This document shows positions 17,241 to 26,189 of a stretch of DNA of 64,000 nt, in pieces. Position 1 is the stretch's first letter, and every line of letters begins with the position of its first letter. The stretch covers positions 62,001 through 126,000 of the forward strand of contig JAFVSK010000006.1 in the NCBI GenBank assembly GCA_017503785.1. The letters are read 5' to 3'. The translations under genes and the position numbers were made by a program. The notes under the pieces were generated by a model. It saw nothing but the letters and a program-made list of their open reading frames with translations. It was not told where the DNA came from and did no database searches. Source of the stretch: Clostridia bacterium. GTDB lineage: Bacteria; Bacillota; Clostridia; Oscillospirales; Acutalibacteraceae.

Positions 17241-18099
17241 ATGCCTCTTCGGGCTGTTTTTCTTTTTTGGGGGCCAGGCGCCGTTTGGTGACAGGGCCGT
17301 CGTAGGTGAGACGCACCTGCACGCGGCCGTGGTACAGCGTGTTGCATACACCGCATTGCAGCGTGGAATTGAACTGATTGTGGAAAAAGCGCCACTTCCC
17401 TGTTTCCTTCAAACGCTTGCCGCAATCGGGACAGGTGAACACGAATTTTTTACGGTCGACCGCCGGGTCGTTCAGTTCTTTCACGATGGTGGGCTTAAAC
17501 GTGAGGCGGCGATAAAATTCATCGTCGAGTGAGCGCACCGCCGCTTCAAACGACGGCCGGTGGTACACGCGGCGCAGAATTGCCGCCGACAGCACGCTGT
17601 CGTCAATGGCGTGGTGCAGCGCCAGATCGTCGCTGTTCATGCCCAGCAGCTCGGCAAACTTGGCAAGGCCGATCTGCTGCTTGGTGCCCAGCTCCAGCCG
17701 CGTTTGCGCATAGGCCTGCAGGTCGAGATAACCGGTGACCGACGGAATACGTTCGTCGCCGTAATAGTAACGGCAGTTTTCCATAAGTACCAGCAGGTCG
17801 GTGGTGCTCCACGTGAGCAGCGTGGCACCGCCCTCGCCGATGAAACGCTGCAACCGCTCCATGGCGTCCAAAAAGCTGATGCCGGCTTTGACCTGTTCAT
17901 CGGTGTAGCCGGTGAGATCGGTGACCCAATGGGTGAGCTTGCGGCTCACACGAGGACGGATCACGGCATCGAATCGTTCGGCAACCGTGAGATCGTCGGC
18001 CAGGCGCACGGCGCCGATCTCGATGATCTCGTTAAAATAGCCGTTTACCTTTTTACAGTAGGCGCCGTTCCATTCCAGATCCAATACAACAATAGACAA
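17239..18099 (-). CDS. 3'-5' exonuclease domain protein with C-terminal zinc ribbon
   Basis: 286 residues. The N-terminal RNase T/DnaQ-like domain begins IVVLDLEWNG with the DxE of motif I; motif III is LHHAIDDSVLSA (HxxxD type DEDDh). The C-terminal part holds a zinc ribbon (FTCPDCGKRLKETG and LQCGVCNTLYHG) and a basic tail (KRRLAPKKEKQ), suggesting nucleic-acid binding. Substrate (DNA or RNA) is not clear. The start is TTG at 18099, with AAGGGGA twelve bases upstream inside the end of the HIT gene. Last gene of the alaS transcription unit. Confidence 0.8.
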   Translation of the reverse strand: MSIVVLDLEWNGAYCKKVNGYFNEIIEIGAVRLADDLTVAERFDAVIRPRVSRKLTHWVTDLTGYTDEQVKAGISFLDAMERLQRFIGEGGATLLTWSTTDLLVLMENCRYYYGDERIPSVTGYLDLQAYAQTRLELGTKQQIGLAKFAELLGMNSDDLALHHAIDDSVLSAAILRRVYHRPSFEAAVRSLDDEFYRRLTFKPTIVKELNDPAVDRKKFVFTCPDCGKRLKETGKWRFFHNQFNSTLQCGVCNTLYHGRVQVRLTYDGPVTKRRLAPKKEKQPEEA

Positions 18100-18103
18100 G
18101 AGC

Positions 18104-18436
18104 TTAGCACATCCCCTTCAGCGTGCGACCCGCCAGAATGTGGAAATGCAGGTGATGCACCGTTTGCCCCGCCTCGGCGCCCTGATTGGACACCACGCGG
18201 AAATCGGTGATACCCTCTTGCTTGGCAATTTGCGGAATGACCTCGAAAATGTGGGCAACCACGGCGCTGTTTTCGGCCGTGATGGCACCGCAGCCGCTGA
18301 TGTGCTGCTTCGGGATCACCAAAATGTGTACGGGGGCAGCGGGCTGAATGTCGCGGAATGCGAGCACCTGTTCGTCTTCGTACACCTTCGTGGAGGGGAT
18401 CTCCCCGGCTATGATCTTACAAAAAATGCAATCCAT
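18104..18436 (-). CDS. HIT-family nucleotide-binding protein
   Basis: 110 residues. It has the N-terminal zinc-type motif CIFCKIIAGEIPS and the catalytic histidine triad in TVHHLHFHILAG. HIT proteins of this HinT/PKCI branch hydrolyse AMP-lysine or other nucleoside phosphoramidates; a housekeeping role in clearing aminoacyl-adenylates is known for HinT and would fit its position behind alaS (inference). A GTG nine bases upstream overlaps AAGGAG, so ATG 18436 is chosen. The gap to alaS is 12 nt. Confidence 0.92.
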   Translation of the reverse strand: MDCIFCKIIAGEIPSTKVYEDEQVLAFRDIQPAAPVHILVIPKQHISGCGAITAENSAVVAHIFEVIPQIAKQEGITDFRVVSNQGAEAGQTVHHLHFHILAGRTLKGMC

Positions 18437-18448
18437 ATCACTCACTCC

Positions 18449-21088
18449 TTATTTCAACATACCGCCGACAATGGCAGCAACCTTTTCCAATGCAGCGGGA
18501 ACGGCCGAGACATCCTTGCCGCCGGCCATGGCCATATCGGGCTTACCGCCGCCCTTGCCGCCGCACAGCGCCGCGACCTCGCGCACGATGGCGCCCGCGT
18601 TGGCACCTGCGGCCACCGCCTGCTGAGTGCACCAGCAAACGAACGTGACCGAACCCTTTTCCTGCGACGTGCCTGCCAGCACCACGACGGCGCTTTCGGG
18701 AGCGCGGTCTTTGCAGCGGTCGCACAGCTCACGCAGCTCGCCGCCGTCGGTTTCGGGCAATACGGCGGTGACCAGCTTCACGGCGCCGCAATCCACGGCA
18801 TCGGCAAACAGATCGCCGGCCTTTTGCGCCGCCTGCTGGCTGCGCAGCGTTTGCACCTCGCGCTGGGCCTCCTTGCACTCGTTCACCAGCTGTGTGGCAC
18901 GGCGCACCACATCGTCGGCACCGTTGGCCTTCATGGCTTCGGAGGCACGACACAGGTCGCCGTAATAGCTGTTGAGCAGCTCCAGCACGCCCGTGCCGGT
19001 AACCGCCTCGATGCGGCGCACACCGGCCGCAACGGACGTTTCGGCCACGATGCGGAACAAGCCCAGCTTAGCGGTGTTATCGGCATGCGTACCGCCGCAC
19101 AGCTCCATGGATACGTCGCCCATGGTGACCACGCGCACGATATCGCCGTACTTTTCGCCAAACAGCGCCGTAGCCCCTTGCTTGCGGGCTTCGTCGATGG
19201 GCATTTCGCGGCTGTCGATGGCGTGACCGCCAAGGATCCAAGCGTTTACCAGCGCCTCCACCTGAGCCAATTCCTCGGCAGTGAGAGCGGAGAAATGCGT
19301 GAAGTCGAAGCGCATACGGTCGGGGCTGACAAGCTGACCTGCCTGCTCCACGTGGGTGCCCAGCACACGACGCAGAGCCGCCTGCAGCAGATGCGCTGCC
19401 GAATGGTTGCGCATGACCGCCGCACGCGCCGTGGCATCCACGGCTGCCGTCACGGCGTTGCCCACGTTCAGCGTGCCCTCTTCCAGCACGCCGCTGTGCA
19501 GCACGGCACCCGAAGCGGTTTTTTGGGTATCGGTAACCTTAAAGCGCAGGCCGTCGGCTTCGATCACACCGCAATCGCCCACCTGACCGCCGCTTTCGCC
19601 GTAGAACGGCGTGGTATCCAGCACCACGGCGGCACTGTCGCCCTCGGCAAGGCTTTCCACCAGCTCGTTGCCGCGCACGATCGCGGTAACCGCTGCCGAA
19701 GCGGTGAGCGTTTCGTAGCCCACGAACGCGGTGGTTGCCAGCTGCTCGGCAATGCCGGGATCGGCCTTCCACGCATCGGCACCCGCATCCTTACGGGCGG
19801 CGCGGGCGCGGGCGCGCTGCTCGGCCATGAGAGCGTTAAAGCCCTCTTCATCGACGGTGATACCCTTTTCTTCCAAAATATCTCGCGTGAGGTCTACCGG
19901 GAAGCCGTAGGTATCGTACAGTTTAAAGGCATCCTCGCCCGACAAAGTGTTATCCTTTACATTCTCCAGCATGGTTTCCAGCAAGGAAAGGCCGCTGTCG
20001 ATGGTTTTTTCAAAGGCTTCCTCCTCGTTGCGGATGACGCGGATGATAAAGTCTTTCTTTTCCTCCAGTTCGGGATAGGCGGTGCGGTTTTCCGCGATGA
20101 CGGTTTCGCACACCTCATACAGGAACGGACGGTGCAGGCCGAGCAAACGGCCGTGGCGAGCCGCACGGCGCAACAGGCGGCGCAGCACGTAGCCGCGACC
20201 CTCGTTGGAGGGCATCACGCTGTCGCCGATCATGAACGTGGTGGAACGGATATGGTCGGTAATGACGCGCAGCGACACGTCGGTGGCTTCGTTTTCGCCG
20301 TAGGTAACGCCTGCAATACGGCCGATATGCTTCATAATGTTCTGCACGGTATCGACCTCGAACAGGTTAGCCACGCCCTGCATGATGCAGGCCAAGCGCT
20401 CCAAGCCCATGCCGGTGTCGATGTTGGGATGCTCAAGCGGCGTGTAGTTGCCTGCGCCGTCGCTTTCAAACTGGGTGAACACGTTGTTCCAAAATTCCAC
20501 ATAGCGGTCACATTCGCAGCCGACACCGCAGGTGGGAGAGCCGCAGCCGTATTGCTCGCCGCGGTCGAAATACAGTTCGGAGCAAGGACCGCACGGACCG
20601 GAGCCGTGCTCCCAGAAGTTATCCTCCTTGCCGAGGCGCACGATGCGGTCGGGCGATACGCCCACCTCTTTCGTCCAGATCTCGAAGGCTTCGTCGTCGT
20701 TCTCGTAGATGGACACCCAAATGCGATCGGCAGGCAGTTCGAGCACCTGCGTGCAAAATTCCCACGCCCAAGCGGTGGCCTCGTGCTTGAAATAATCGCC
20801 GAAGCTGAAGTTGCCCAGCATTTCAAAATACGTGCCGTGGCGTGCCGTTTTGCCCACGCGCTCGATATCGGGCGTGCGGATGCACTTTTGGCAGGTGGTC
20901 ACGCGTTTGCGGGGCGGCGTGACCTCGCCCGTGAAATATTTCTTCATGGGAGCCATGCCCGAGTTGATGAGCAACAGCGACGCATCGTTCTTGGGAACCA
21001 GCGGGAAGCTGGGCAAGCGCAGATGCCCCTTGCTCTCAAAAAACTTGAGGTACAGCTCGCGCAGTTCGTTTAATCCTGTCCATTTCAT
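18449..21088 (-). CDS. alaS: Alanyl-tRNA synthetase
   Basis: 879 residues, the usual full length. The class II catalytic core carries LPSFPLVPKNDASLLLINSG and FEMLGNFSFGDYFK; the editing domain carries the zinc site RNHSAAHLLQAALR and CGGTHADNT; the C-terminal C-Ala domain ends in the Gly-rich CGGKGGGKPDMAMAGG. It charges tRNA-Ala and clears Ser-tRNA-Ala. The start MKWTGLNELR follows AAAGGATG; an in-frame extension to 21157 would run into the T-box terminator. Expression is controlled by the T-box leader upstream. Confidence 0.98.
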   Translation of the reverse strand: MKWTGLNELRELYLKFFESKGHLRLPSFPLVPKNDASLLLINSGMAPMKKYFTGEVTPPRKRVTTCQKCIRTPDIERVGKTARHGTYFEMLGNFSFGDYFKHEATAWAWEFCTQVLELPADRIWVSIYENDDEAFEIWTKEVGVSPDRIVRLGKEDNFWEHGSGPCGPCSELYFDRGEQYGCGSPTCGVGCECDRYVEFWNNVFTQFESDGAGNYTPLEHPNIDTGMGLERLACIMQGVANLFEVDTVQNIMKHIGRIAGVTYGENEATDVSLRVITDHIRSTTFMIGDSVMPSNEGRGYVLRRLLRRAARHGRLLGLHRPFLYEVCETVIAENRTAYPELEEKKDFIIRVIRNEEEAFEKTIDSGLSLLETMLENVKDNTLSGEDAFKLYDTYGFPVDLTRDILEEKGITVDEEGFNALMAEQRARARAARKDAGADAWKADPGIAEQLATTAFVGYETLTASAAVTAIVRGNELVESLAEGDSAAVVLDTTPFYGESGGQVGDCGVIEADGLRFKVTDTQKTASGAVLHSGVLEEGTLNVGNAVTAAVDATARAAVMRNHSAAHLLQAALRRVLGTHVEQAGQLVSPDRMRFDFTHFSALTAEELAQVEALVNAWILGGHAIDSREMPIDEARKQGATALFGEKYGDIVRVVTMGDVSMELCGGTHADNTAKLGLFRIVAETSVAAGVRRIEAVTGTGVLELLNSYYGDLCRASEAMKANGADDVVRRATQLVNECKEAQREVQTLRSQQAAQKAGDLFADAVDCGAVKLVTAVLPETDGGELRELCDRCKDRAPESAVVVLAGTSQEKGSVTFVCWCTQQAVAAGANAGAIVREVAALCGGKGGGKPDMAMAGGKDVSAVPAALEKVAAIVGGMLK

Positions 21089-21104
21089 ACCGTTAACATC
21101 CTTT

Positions 21105-21340
21105 CGAAAATAAAAATACCTCCGCCCCAAGCTTGGGACGGAGGTCCGTGGTACCACCCAAATTGCACCGCCGCAGCGATGCCGCTCAACACCTTTAACG
21201 CAGGCCTACGTGCGACTCTTCGCCGCAGGGCTCCGGGGTGGCTTCCGTGCACGGCAGGAGCGCTTTACAGCCGAGAGCGCTCTCTCTGAACAGCCGCTGA
21301 TAACGGTTTTCCCCATCACAGCCACAAGTCATATTGCCTA
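21105..21340 (-). promoter_or_regulatory. T-box riboswitch leader of alaS
   Basis: The conserved T-box TTGGGTGGTACCACGG reads on the minus strand at 21161-21146, followed by a terminator stem (ACCTCCG.../...CGGAGGT, 21145-21118) and a T-rich run. Stem I is closed by GTGGCT and AGCCAC with the purine-rich GATGGGGAAAA and AGAGAG elements inside. Binding of uncharged tRNA-Ala should favour the antiterminator. The specifier codon lies on the 3' side of stem I; GCC and GCA are both candidates and I could not decide. Confidence 0.92.
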
Positions 21341-21341
21341 T

Positions 21342-21371
21342 ATTCTACTCCATAAAGGCGGCACTTGTCAA
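21342..21371 (-). promoter_or_regulatory. Promoter of the alaS T-box transcript
   Basis: TTGACA (21371-21366), 18 bp, TAGAAT (21347-21342). The -35 box overlaps the stop codon of the penicillin-binding protein gene. Confidence 0.7.
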
Positions 21372-22984
21372 GAGGGGATTTTCACGTAGCCCATACGGTA
21401 CAAATTATCGCAGATGCGCTTGAATACCGGTGCGGTGGCTTCGCCGGTGGTTTCACTGTCCTCCGCCAGCACCGTTACCACGTATTGCGGATCCTCGGCA
21501 GGATAAAAGCCGGTGAACCAGCTGTGCACCATGGTGTCGCCCGCCGCAGTCTTCCAACCGGTTTGTGCAGTTCCCGTTTTGCCGGCGGCCGTGCCCACCG
21601 CCGTGGCGGCGGCTTTGCCCGTGCCGCTTGCCACCACCTCGCACATCATCGCACGCAGCGCGGCGGCCGTCTGTTCGCTGCACACGCGCGAGCCGGGCTC
21701 ACGCACGGCGGCGGTGAGCTGCTTTAGTTGATCCACCGTGCCGAGGTACAGATTGGGGCGATAATAGGTGCCGCCGTTGGCAACACAGGCGGTCATGGCC
21801 GCCACGTGGATCGGCGTGGCCAGCAGGTCGCCCTGACCGATCGACACGTTTGCTAACAGCACCGAGCCGTCAAAATCCTCTTGCGAGGGCAAGGTGGCGC
21901 GGTCGGTCTGCCAGCGATCCATCAGCATTATGGGGCTATCGAAACCCAAAAGCGAGGCATAGCGATGCAGCCACTCGCCGCCCATAAGCTGTGCCAATTG
22001 AATGAAATAGGGGTTACAGGACTGGGCAAAGCCGTCGCCGAGCGTGAGCAGGCCGTGACCCAAAACGTGATGACATTTGATGCGGTTCTCCCCCACGCGC
22101 AGCACACCCAAGCAGGTGAAGCTTTGCGTTTGCGGGACGCCACGCTCGATGGCAGCCATGGCGGTAACGGTTTTGAACACCGAGCCGCAGTTATACGCTG
22201 CCGTGGCGCGATCGAACAGCGGCGAGGCTTCGTCGGTCAAATAGTCTGACAAGCGGGTTGCCGTAAACCCCGGGAACGAGGCCATGGCCAGAATATCGCC
22301 GTTTTGGGCGTCCATTACCACCACGGCACCGCGGCTGATGCTTTCGCCCGCCAGCGTTTGCACCATGTGCTGCATAGCGCGGTCGAGGGTGAGCGCTGCG
22401 CCCGCATTGGCGCGTGCCAGCGTGTTTTCCACCGTGATCTCACCGCCCGGCAGCACGGTGCCGGTGCCGTCGGTTTGATAGGTGACCGAAAGGTTACCTG
22501 CGGCCGAATCGAGAATACCGTCCAAGGCGTATTCCACACCGCAAACGCCGTGTACACCGTCGTCGCCCACGTAGCCAAGCACGTGTGCGGCGAGGCCGCT
22601 GTCGTCGTAGCGCTGCGGCACGGTGAATTGTACGATCCCCTCGGCCAGCGGCAAGGGTGACGATGAGGTGATCACCGCCGGCTTTCCGCTGCTGAGGCGC
22701 CCGCTGAGGTCGGCCCACGCCTCGTCGTCGTACACCGAGGACAGCGCCGCCAGCGCCGAGGGCACGGCAATGACCGAGGCGGCGTAGCGGTCTTTTGCAT
22801 TGGTGAGTGCGGTAAGGTTGCGGTCGTAGATCGTACCGCGTGAATTGGCCAGTGTGACCGTAACGGTAGACTGCGCTTCGGCAACCTCGGCGTAGCCCTG
22901 CTCGGTGAGCGTGTATAGGCGAACGATGATACCGCTGAACAAAAACAGCAGTGCGGCAAACAGTATGATCGGGCGTTTCGACAT
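21368..22984 (-). CDS. Class B penicillin-binding protein (transpeptidase)
   Basis: 538 residues: a single N-terminal membrane helix (RPIILFAALLFLFSGIIV), a dimerisation region, and the transpeptidase domain with all active-site motifs: SVFK (nucleophile Ser268), SCN and KTGTAQTG. It cross-links peptidoglycan outside the membrane. It lacks PASTA domains; by size and motifs it could be a division or sporulation-specific PBP (SpoVD/PbpA-like), which sequence alone does not settle. ATG 22984 lies seven T residues after GAGAGGAG; this ribosome-binding site is the 3' arm of a terminator-like hairpin (22985-23031). Confidence 0.92.
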   Translation of the reverse strand: MSKRPIILFAALLFLFSGIIVRLYTLTEQGYAEVAEAQSTVTVTLANSRGTIYDRNLTALTNAKDRYAASVIAVPSALAALSSVYDDEAWADLSGRLSSGKPAVITSSSPLPLAEGIVQFTVPQRYDDSGLAAHVLGYVGDDGVHGVCGVEYALDGILDSAAGNLSVTYQTDGTGTVLPGGEITVENTLARANAGAALTLDRAMQHMVQTLAGESISRGAVVVMDAQNGDILAMASFPGFTATRLSDYLTDEASPLFDRATAAYNCGSVFKTVTAMAAIERGVPQTQSFTCLGVLRVGENRIKCHHVLGHGLLTLGDGFAQSCNPYFIQLAQLMGGEWLHRYASLLGFDSPIMLMDRWQTDRATLPSQEDFDGSVLLANVSIGQGDLLATPIHVAAMTACVANGGTYYRPNLYLGTVDQLKQLTAAVREPGSRVCSEQTAAALRAMMCEVVASGTGKAAATAVGTAAGKTGTAQTGWKTAAGDTMVHSWFTGFYPAEDPQYVVTVLAEDSETTGEATAPVFKRICDNLYRMGYVKIPS

Positions 22985-23031
22985 AAAAAAACTCCTCTCC
23001 GCTTTCAGTTTGCCCAAAGCAGAGAGGAGTT
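22985..23031 (-). terminator. Intrinsic terminator whose 3' arm contains the next gene's ribosome-binding site
   Basis: On the minus strand AACTCCTCTC-T-GCTTT pairs with AAAGC-G-GAGAGGAGTT (15 pairs and one T-G wobble or mismatch), loop of 10 nt, then seven T and directly ATG of the penicillin-binding protein. GAGAGGAG is both stem and Shine-Dalgarno sequence. It follows the U32 gene stop by ten bases. Confidence 0.8.
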
Positions 23032-23040
23032 AATCACACA

Positions 23041-24273
23041 TTAATTGTCGGCGCGGCGGCGCAGATACGTGCCGCGCGGCAGAGCGCGGGAATACGGTAC
23101 GCGCACCGTCATCATCGGATGAGGGGCACAGTCGATGGCTTCGCCCTCTTCGTTAAATACCTGTTCGGCAACGAGGGTGAACATGGGCTCGCCCGGCATG
23201 AGCACCTCCAGCGTATCGCCCGCAAAGAAGCGGTTGCGCTGGCTGAGTATCAGTTCGCCGTTTTCGTAGCCGAGAACCACGGCTGTGGCTTGATACTCGC
23301 GAATGTAGCTGTTGGTGGCGAGATTTTGCTGCGGCATTCCGAAATAGAAGCCGGTGCCGTAGGGACGGTGGCTCACCTTGCCCGGTTCCTCGCGCAGCCA
23401 TGCCGGCTGTTCGTACACGCGCGGACAACCGGCGGCAAAATAGCCGTCGACCGCTTGGCGGTAGGCGTTGGTGATGCCGGCCACGTAAAACGCGGCCTTG
23501 GCGCGCCCTTCGATCTTAAACGAGCTGACACCCGCGCGGCACAGCTCGGGAATGTGCTCCAGCATGCACAAATCGAACGCGTTGAGCAGGTGGGTCTCCC
23601 CCGCCTCCTCCACCACGGTGATGGGCTGATCGGGGCGCGTGGGCTCCACCATGTAATAGCCCCAGCGGCAGGGCTGCGCACAGTCGCCGTGGTTGCCGTC
23701 GCGGCCGGTGAGGTAGGTGGACAGCAGGCAACGACCCGAATAGGCCATGCACATGGCACCGTGAACAAACGCCTCCAGCTCCAGCTCACGCGGGGCTTTG
23801 GCGCGGATCTCGGCCACCTCCTCAATGGACAGCTCCCGCGCTAACACCACGCGAGAGGCGCCCATATCGTACAGCGTTTGCGCCGTTACGTAGTTGACCA
23901 CGCCCAATTGGGTGGACACGTGCAGTTCGCAGTGCGGTGCATACCGCTTGGCCAGCGCCATAACGCCCGGATCGGCGGCGATGATGGCATCGGTGCCGAT
24001 CTCGTCGAGCAGCTCCAGATACGGCGGCAGCAGCTCGATCTCGTCGTTACGCGGCAGCACGTTACAGGTAACGTACATTTTTTTGCCTGCGGCACGGCAG
24101 GCCTTTGCCGCCGCGCGCAGTTGATCCTCGGTGAAGTTGGCGGGGGCACGGCGCATACCGAAGCGCGTGCCCGACAAATACACCGCGTCGGCGCCGTACA
24201 GGAGGGCGGCTTCCAGCCGCTCGCTATCCCCTGCCGGTGCCAGAATTTCCGGTTTTTGCAACAACTCAGCCAT
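23041..24273 (-). CDS. Peptidase U32 family protein
   Basis: 410 residues with the U32 signature region EAFVHGAMCMAYSGRCLLST and the Cys-rich GNHGDCAQPCRWGYYMVEP, plus N-terminal PEILAPAGDSERLEAALLYGAD and the later SSFKIEGRAKAAFYVAGIT. Family members include collagenase-like proteins and the RlhA/TrhP/UbiU group in RNA or quinone hydroxylation; TrhP-like tRNA modification is likely for this form, but not proven. ATG 24273 overlaps the mltG stop by eight bases, so the gene is translationally coupled; an open extension upstream lies fully inside mltG and is rejected. Confidence 0.9.
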   Translation of the reverse strand: MAELLQKPEILAPAGDSERLEAALLYGADAVYLSGTRFGMRRAPANFTEDQLRAAAKACRAAGKKMYVTCNVLPRNDEIELLPPYLELLDEIGTDAIIAADPGVMALAKRYAPHCELHVSTQLGVVNYVTAQTLYDMGASRVVLARELSIEEVAEIRAKAPRELELEAFVHGAMCMAYSGRCLLSTYLTGRDGNHGDCAQPCRWGYYMVEPTRPDQPITVVEEAGETHLLNAFDLCMLEHIPELCRAGVSSFKIEGRAKAAFYVAGITNAYRQAVDGYFAAGCPRVYEQPAWLREEPGKVSHRPYGTGFYFGMPQQNLATNSYIREYQATAVVLGYENGELILSQRNRFFAGDTLEVLMPGEPMFTLVAEQVFNEEGEAIDCAPHPMMTVRVPYSRALPRGTYLRRRADN

Positions 24274-25576
24274 ACATACCGATCCCATATCTCTTACACA
24301 CGCTGACGTGCTGATTGTACGTTTCGGAATAATACGTTTTGCCCGTTTTATAGTCGGTGGCAAAGAAATAGCACTTGGCGACCGTTTCGTTTTCCGAGGG
24401 CGTGAGCACCGCTTTGATGGCGGCCAAGCCGGGGTTGTTGATGGGCCCTGCCGGCAAGCCTTCGCACTCGTACGTGTCGTACGCGGTGTTTACCGCCGAC
24501 AAGCCACTGTTACCGCCGGCGATCAGTTTTTCCACATAATCGCCCGTGGAGTCGCACTGCAGCTTGGGATAGGTGACCGGATCGGCCATACGGTTGGCCA
24601 GCACGCGCGACACCATGGCCATATCCTCGGTGCTGCCCGCTTCGCCCTGCACGATGGATGCCAGCACGATGAGCTGATCCATGGTGTAGCCCTTGGCGCT
24701 CATCGAGGCACGCAGCGTGGTGTTCAGACGATAGTTGAAGTTATCCAGCATTTTGCGCACCACCGTTTCGCCCGAGCAGCCCACGTAGAACTCGTAGGTA
24801 TCGGGGAACAGATAGCCCTCCAGCTTATAAATGCGGGCATCGTAATCGGCCTTATCCACGCCGGAGAAGGCGGCGATAAAGTCGTAATCCTTGCTGTAAT
24901 CCACCGAGGTGACGGCACGCAGGAACTCCTCTACCGTGCACACGCCCTTCTTTTCCAAGCGCTCCGCCATTTGCATAACGGTGTAGCCCTCCGGGAAGGT
25001 GACCTTGGCGGTATCGCGTTTACGCGCCGTTTGCAGGCTCTTGATAAGCGTTTGATAGCCCATGTTGGGGTTTAAGCTGAAGCTGCCCGGCTGCCACGTA
25101 CCGTCGGCTCCCGACAAACGCGCATACAAACGGAACACCAACGGTTGGTCGATAAGACCGTTTTCCACCAGCACCTCCGATACCGTCAGTGTGGAAGCAC
25201 CGGCAGGAATATCGACATCGACCGTTTTGTCAATGCGGGTGAGTCCGGTGAAATCGAGGCCGCCCACAATGAGAAAATAGGCCAGCAGTGCCGACAACCC
25301 AAGCACCACCACCGTGTAGATAAGACTATGTACCCAACTGCGCTTTTTCTTGGGCTTCGGGGCCGGTTTTTCTGCCTTGGGCGGTTCGGGAGCGGGTGCG
25401 GGAGGTGCTTCCTCACGCACCACGGGTGCTGTTTCCACGGCCTCGCCGTACTCGCTGTCGAGATCCAGTTCCAGCTTGAACGCCTTTTTGGCAGGAGCGG
25501 GCTCCTCTTTGGGAGCGGCGGTGCCCTGCACCTCGTTCAGAATGTCGTCAACGTCGTAGCGTTTTTCATCAGCCAT
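24266..25576 (-). CDS. mltG: Endolytic peptidoglycan transglycosylase MltG
   Basis: 436 residues. A long acidic and Pro-rich cytoplasmic N-terminus (about 1-80) precedes one membrane helix (SLIYTVVVLGLSALLAYFLIV), a LysM-like segment and the YceG/MltG catalytic domain with the active-site Glu in LASIVQGEAGS. The enzyme cuts nascent glycan strands and sets their length. The cytoplasmic extension is longer than in Escherichia coli but common in Clostridia. GGAGG precedes the ATG; the start overlaps the folate-ligase gene by eight bases. Confidence 0.93.
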   Translation of the reverse strand: MADEKRYDVDDILNEVQGTAAPKEEPAPAKKAFKLELDLDSEYGEAVETAPVVREEAPPAPAPEPPKAEKPAPKPKKKRSWVHSLIYTVVVLGLSALLAYFLIVGGLDFTGLTRIDKTVDVDIPAGASTLTVSEVLVENGLIDQPLVFRLYARLSGADGTWQPGSFSLNPNMGYQTLIKSLQTARKRDTAKVTFPEGYTVMQMAERLEKKGVCTVEEFLRAVTSVDYSKDYDFIAAFSGVDKADYDARIYKLEGYLFPDTYEFYVGCSGETVVRKMLDNFNYRLNTTLRASMSAKGYTMDQLIVLASIVQGEAGSTEDMAMVSRVLANRMADPVTYPKLQCDSTGDYVEKLIAGGNSGLSAVNTAYDTYECEGLPAGPINNPGLAAIKAVLTPSENETVAKCYFFATDYKTGKTYYSETYNQHVSVCKRYGIGMYG

Positions 25577-26189
25577 CGTTCGTTCCTCCTTTAGTAGCGA
25601 TGCCGCGATCGGTGCGGCGAAGATAATTTTCGGTTACCAGCAGCTCGGCAGGACGGTCGAACCGCCCGTGCGGCAGGTGGCGACGGACACACGAGCTGTA
25701 ACAAATACCAATGAGATTACCGCCGAAGCGCGGTAAAAAACGGTCGTAATAGCCCTTGCCGTAGCCCAGCCGATACCCGGTGTGGTCGTAGCAAAACGCG
25801 GGGATAATGCACAGCCCTTCTGACAGATCAGTCACCAGATTTTCCGGCAGAGGCTGCGGTTCATCTACGCCAAACGAGCCCGGGGAAAGCTCGTCCAGCG
25901 AGGAAATGTAATAAAATTCCATTTGGCGCGTATCGGGAATACAGCGCGGCACCGCCACACGTTTTCCGTCGGCCAACGCCTGCGCGATGATGCGGCGGGT
26001 ATCCACCTCAATGGGGGTGGACACGTACGTGAGCACCTGCCGCGCACGGCGATATTGCCACAGCCGCCGCACGCGCTCGGCAATGCGACTGTCGCAGTGC
26101 TCACGCTGCTCGGCCGTCATTTCGGTGCGAATGGCCCGATATTTGGCGCGCAGACGTGTTTTTAATTGTCGGATATCTCCTATCGGCAT
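25569..26189 (-). CDS. 5-formyltetrahydrofolate cyclo-ligase
   Basis: 206 residues. The family signature GYRLGYGKGYYDRFLPRF (ATP/folate binding) is near residue 145, and the N-terminal KTRLRAKYRAIR fits the substrate-binding helix. The enzyme converts 5-formyl-THF to 5,10-methenyl-THF with ATP, restoring folate for one-carbon reactions. It lies in the same run as thyX and tmk, which also depend on folate and thymidylate. Overlaps its upstream neighbour by ten bases. Confidence 0.94.
   Translation of the reverse strand: MPIGDIRQLKTRLRAKYRAIRTEMTAEQREHCDSRIAERVRRLWQYRRARQVLTYVSTPIEVDTRRIIAQALADGKRVAVPRCIPDTRQMEFYYISSLDELSPGSFGVDEPQPLPENLVTDLSEGLCIIPAFCYDHTGYRLGYGKGYYDRFLPRFGGNLIGICYSSCVRRHLPHGRFDRPAELLVTENYLRRTDRGIATKGGTNDG

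Noticed and set aside
18140-21073. A 977-codon open frame on the plus strand opposite alaS
   Set aside because: It is the mirror of a high-GC synthetase gene; its translation is rich in His, Gly and Ala with no known domain, and it lacks a ribosome-binding site.
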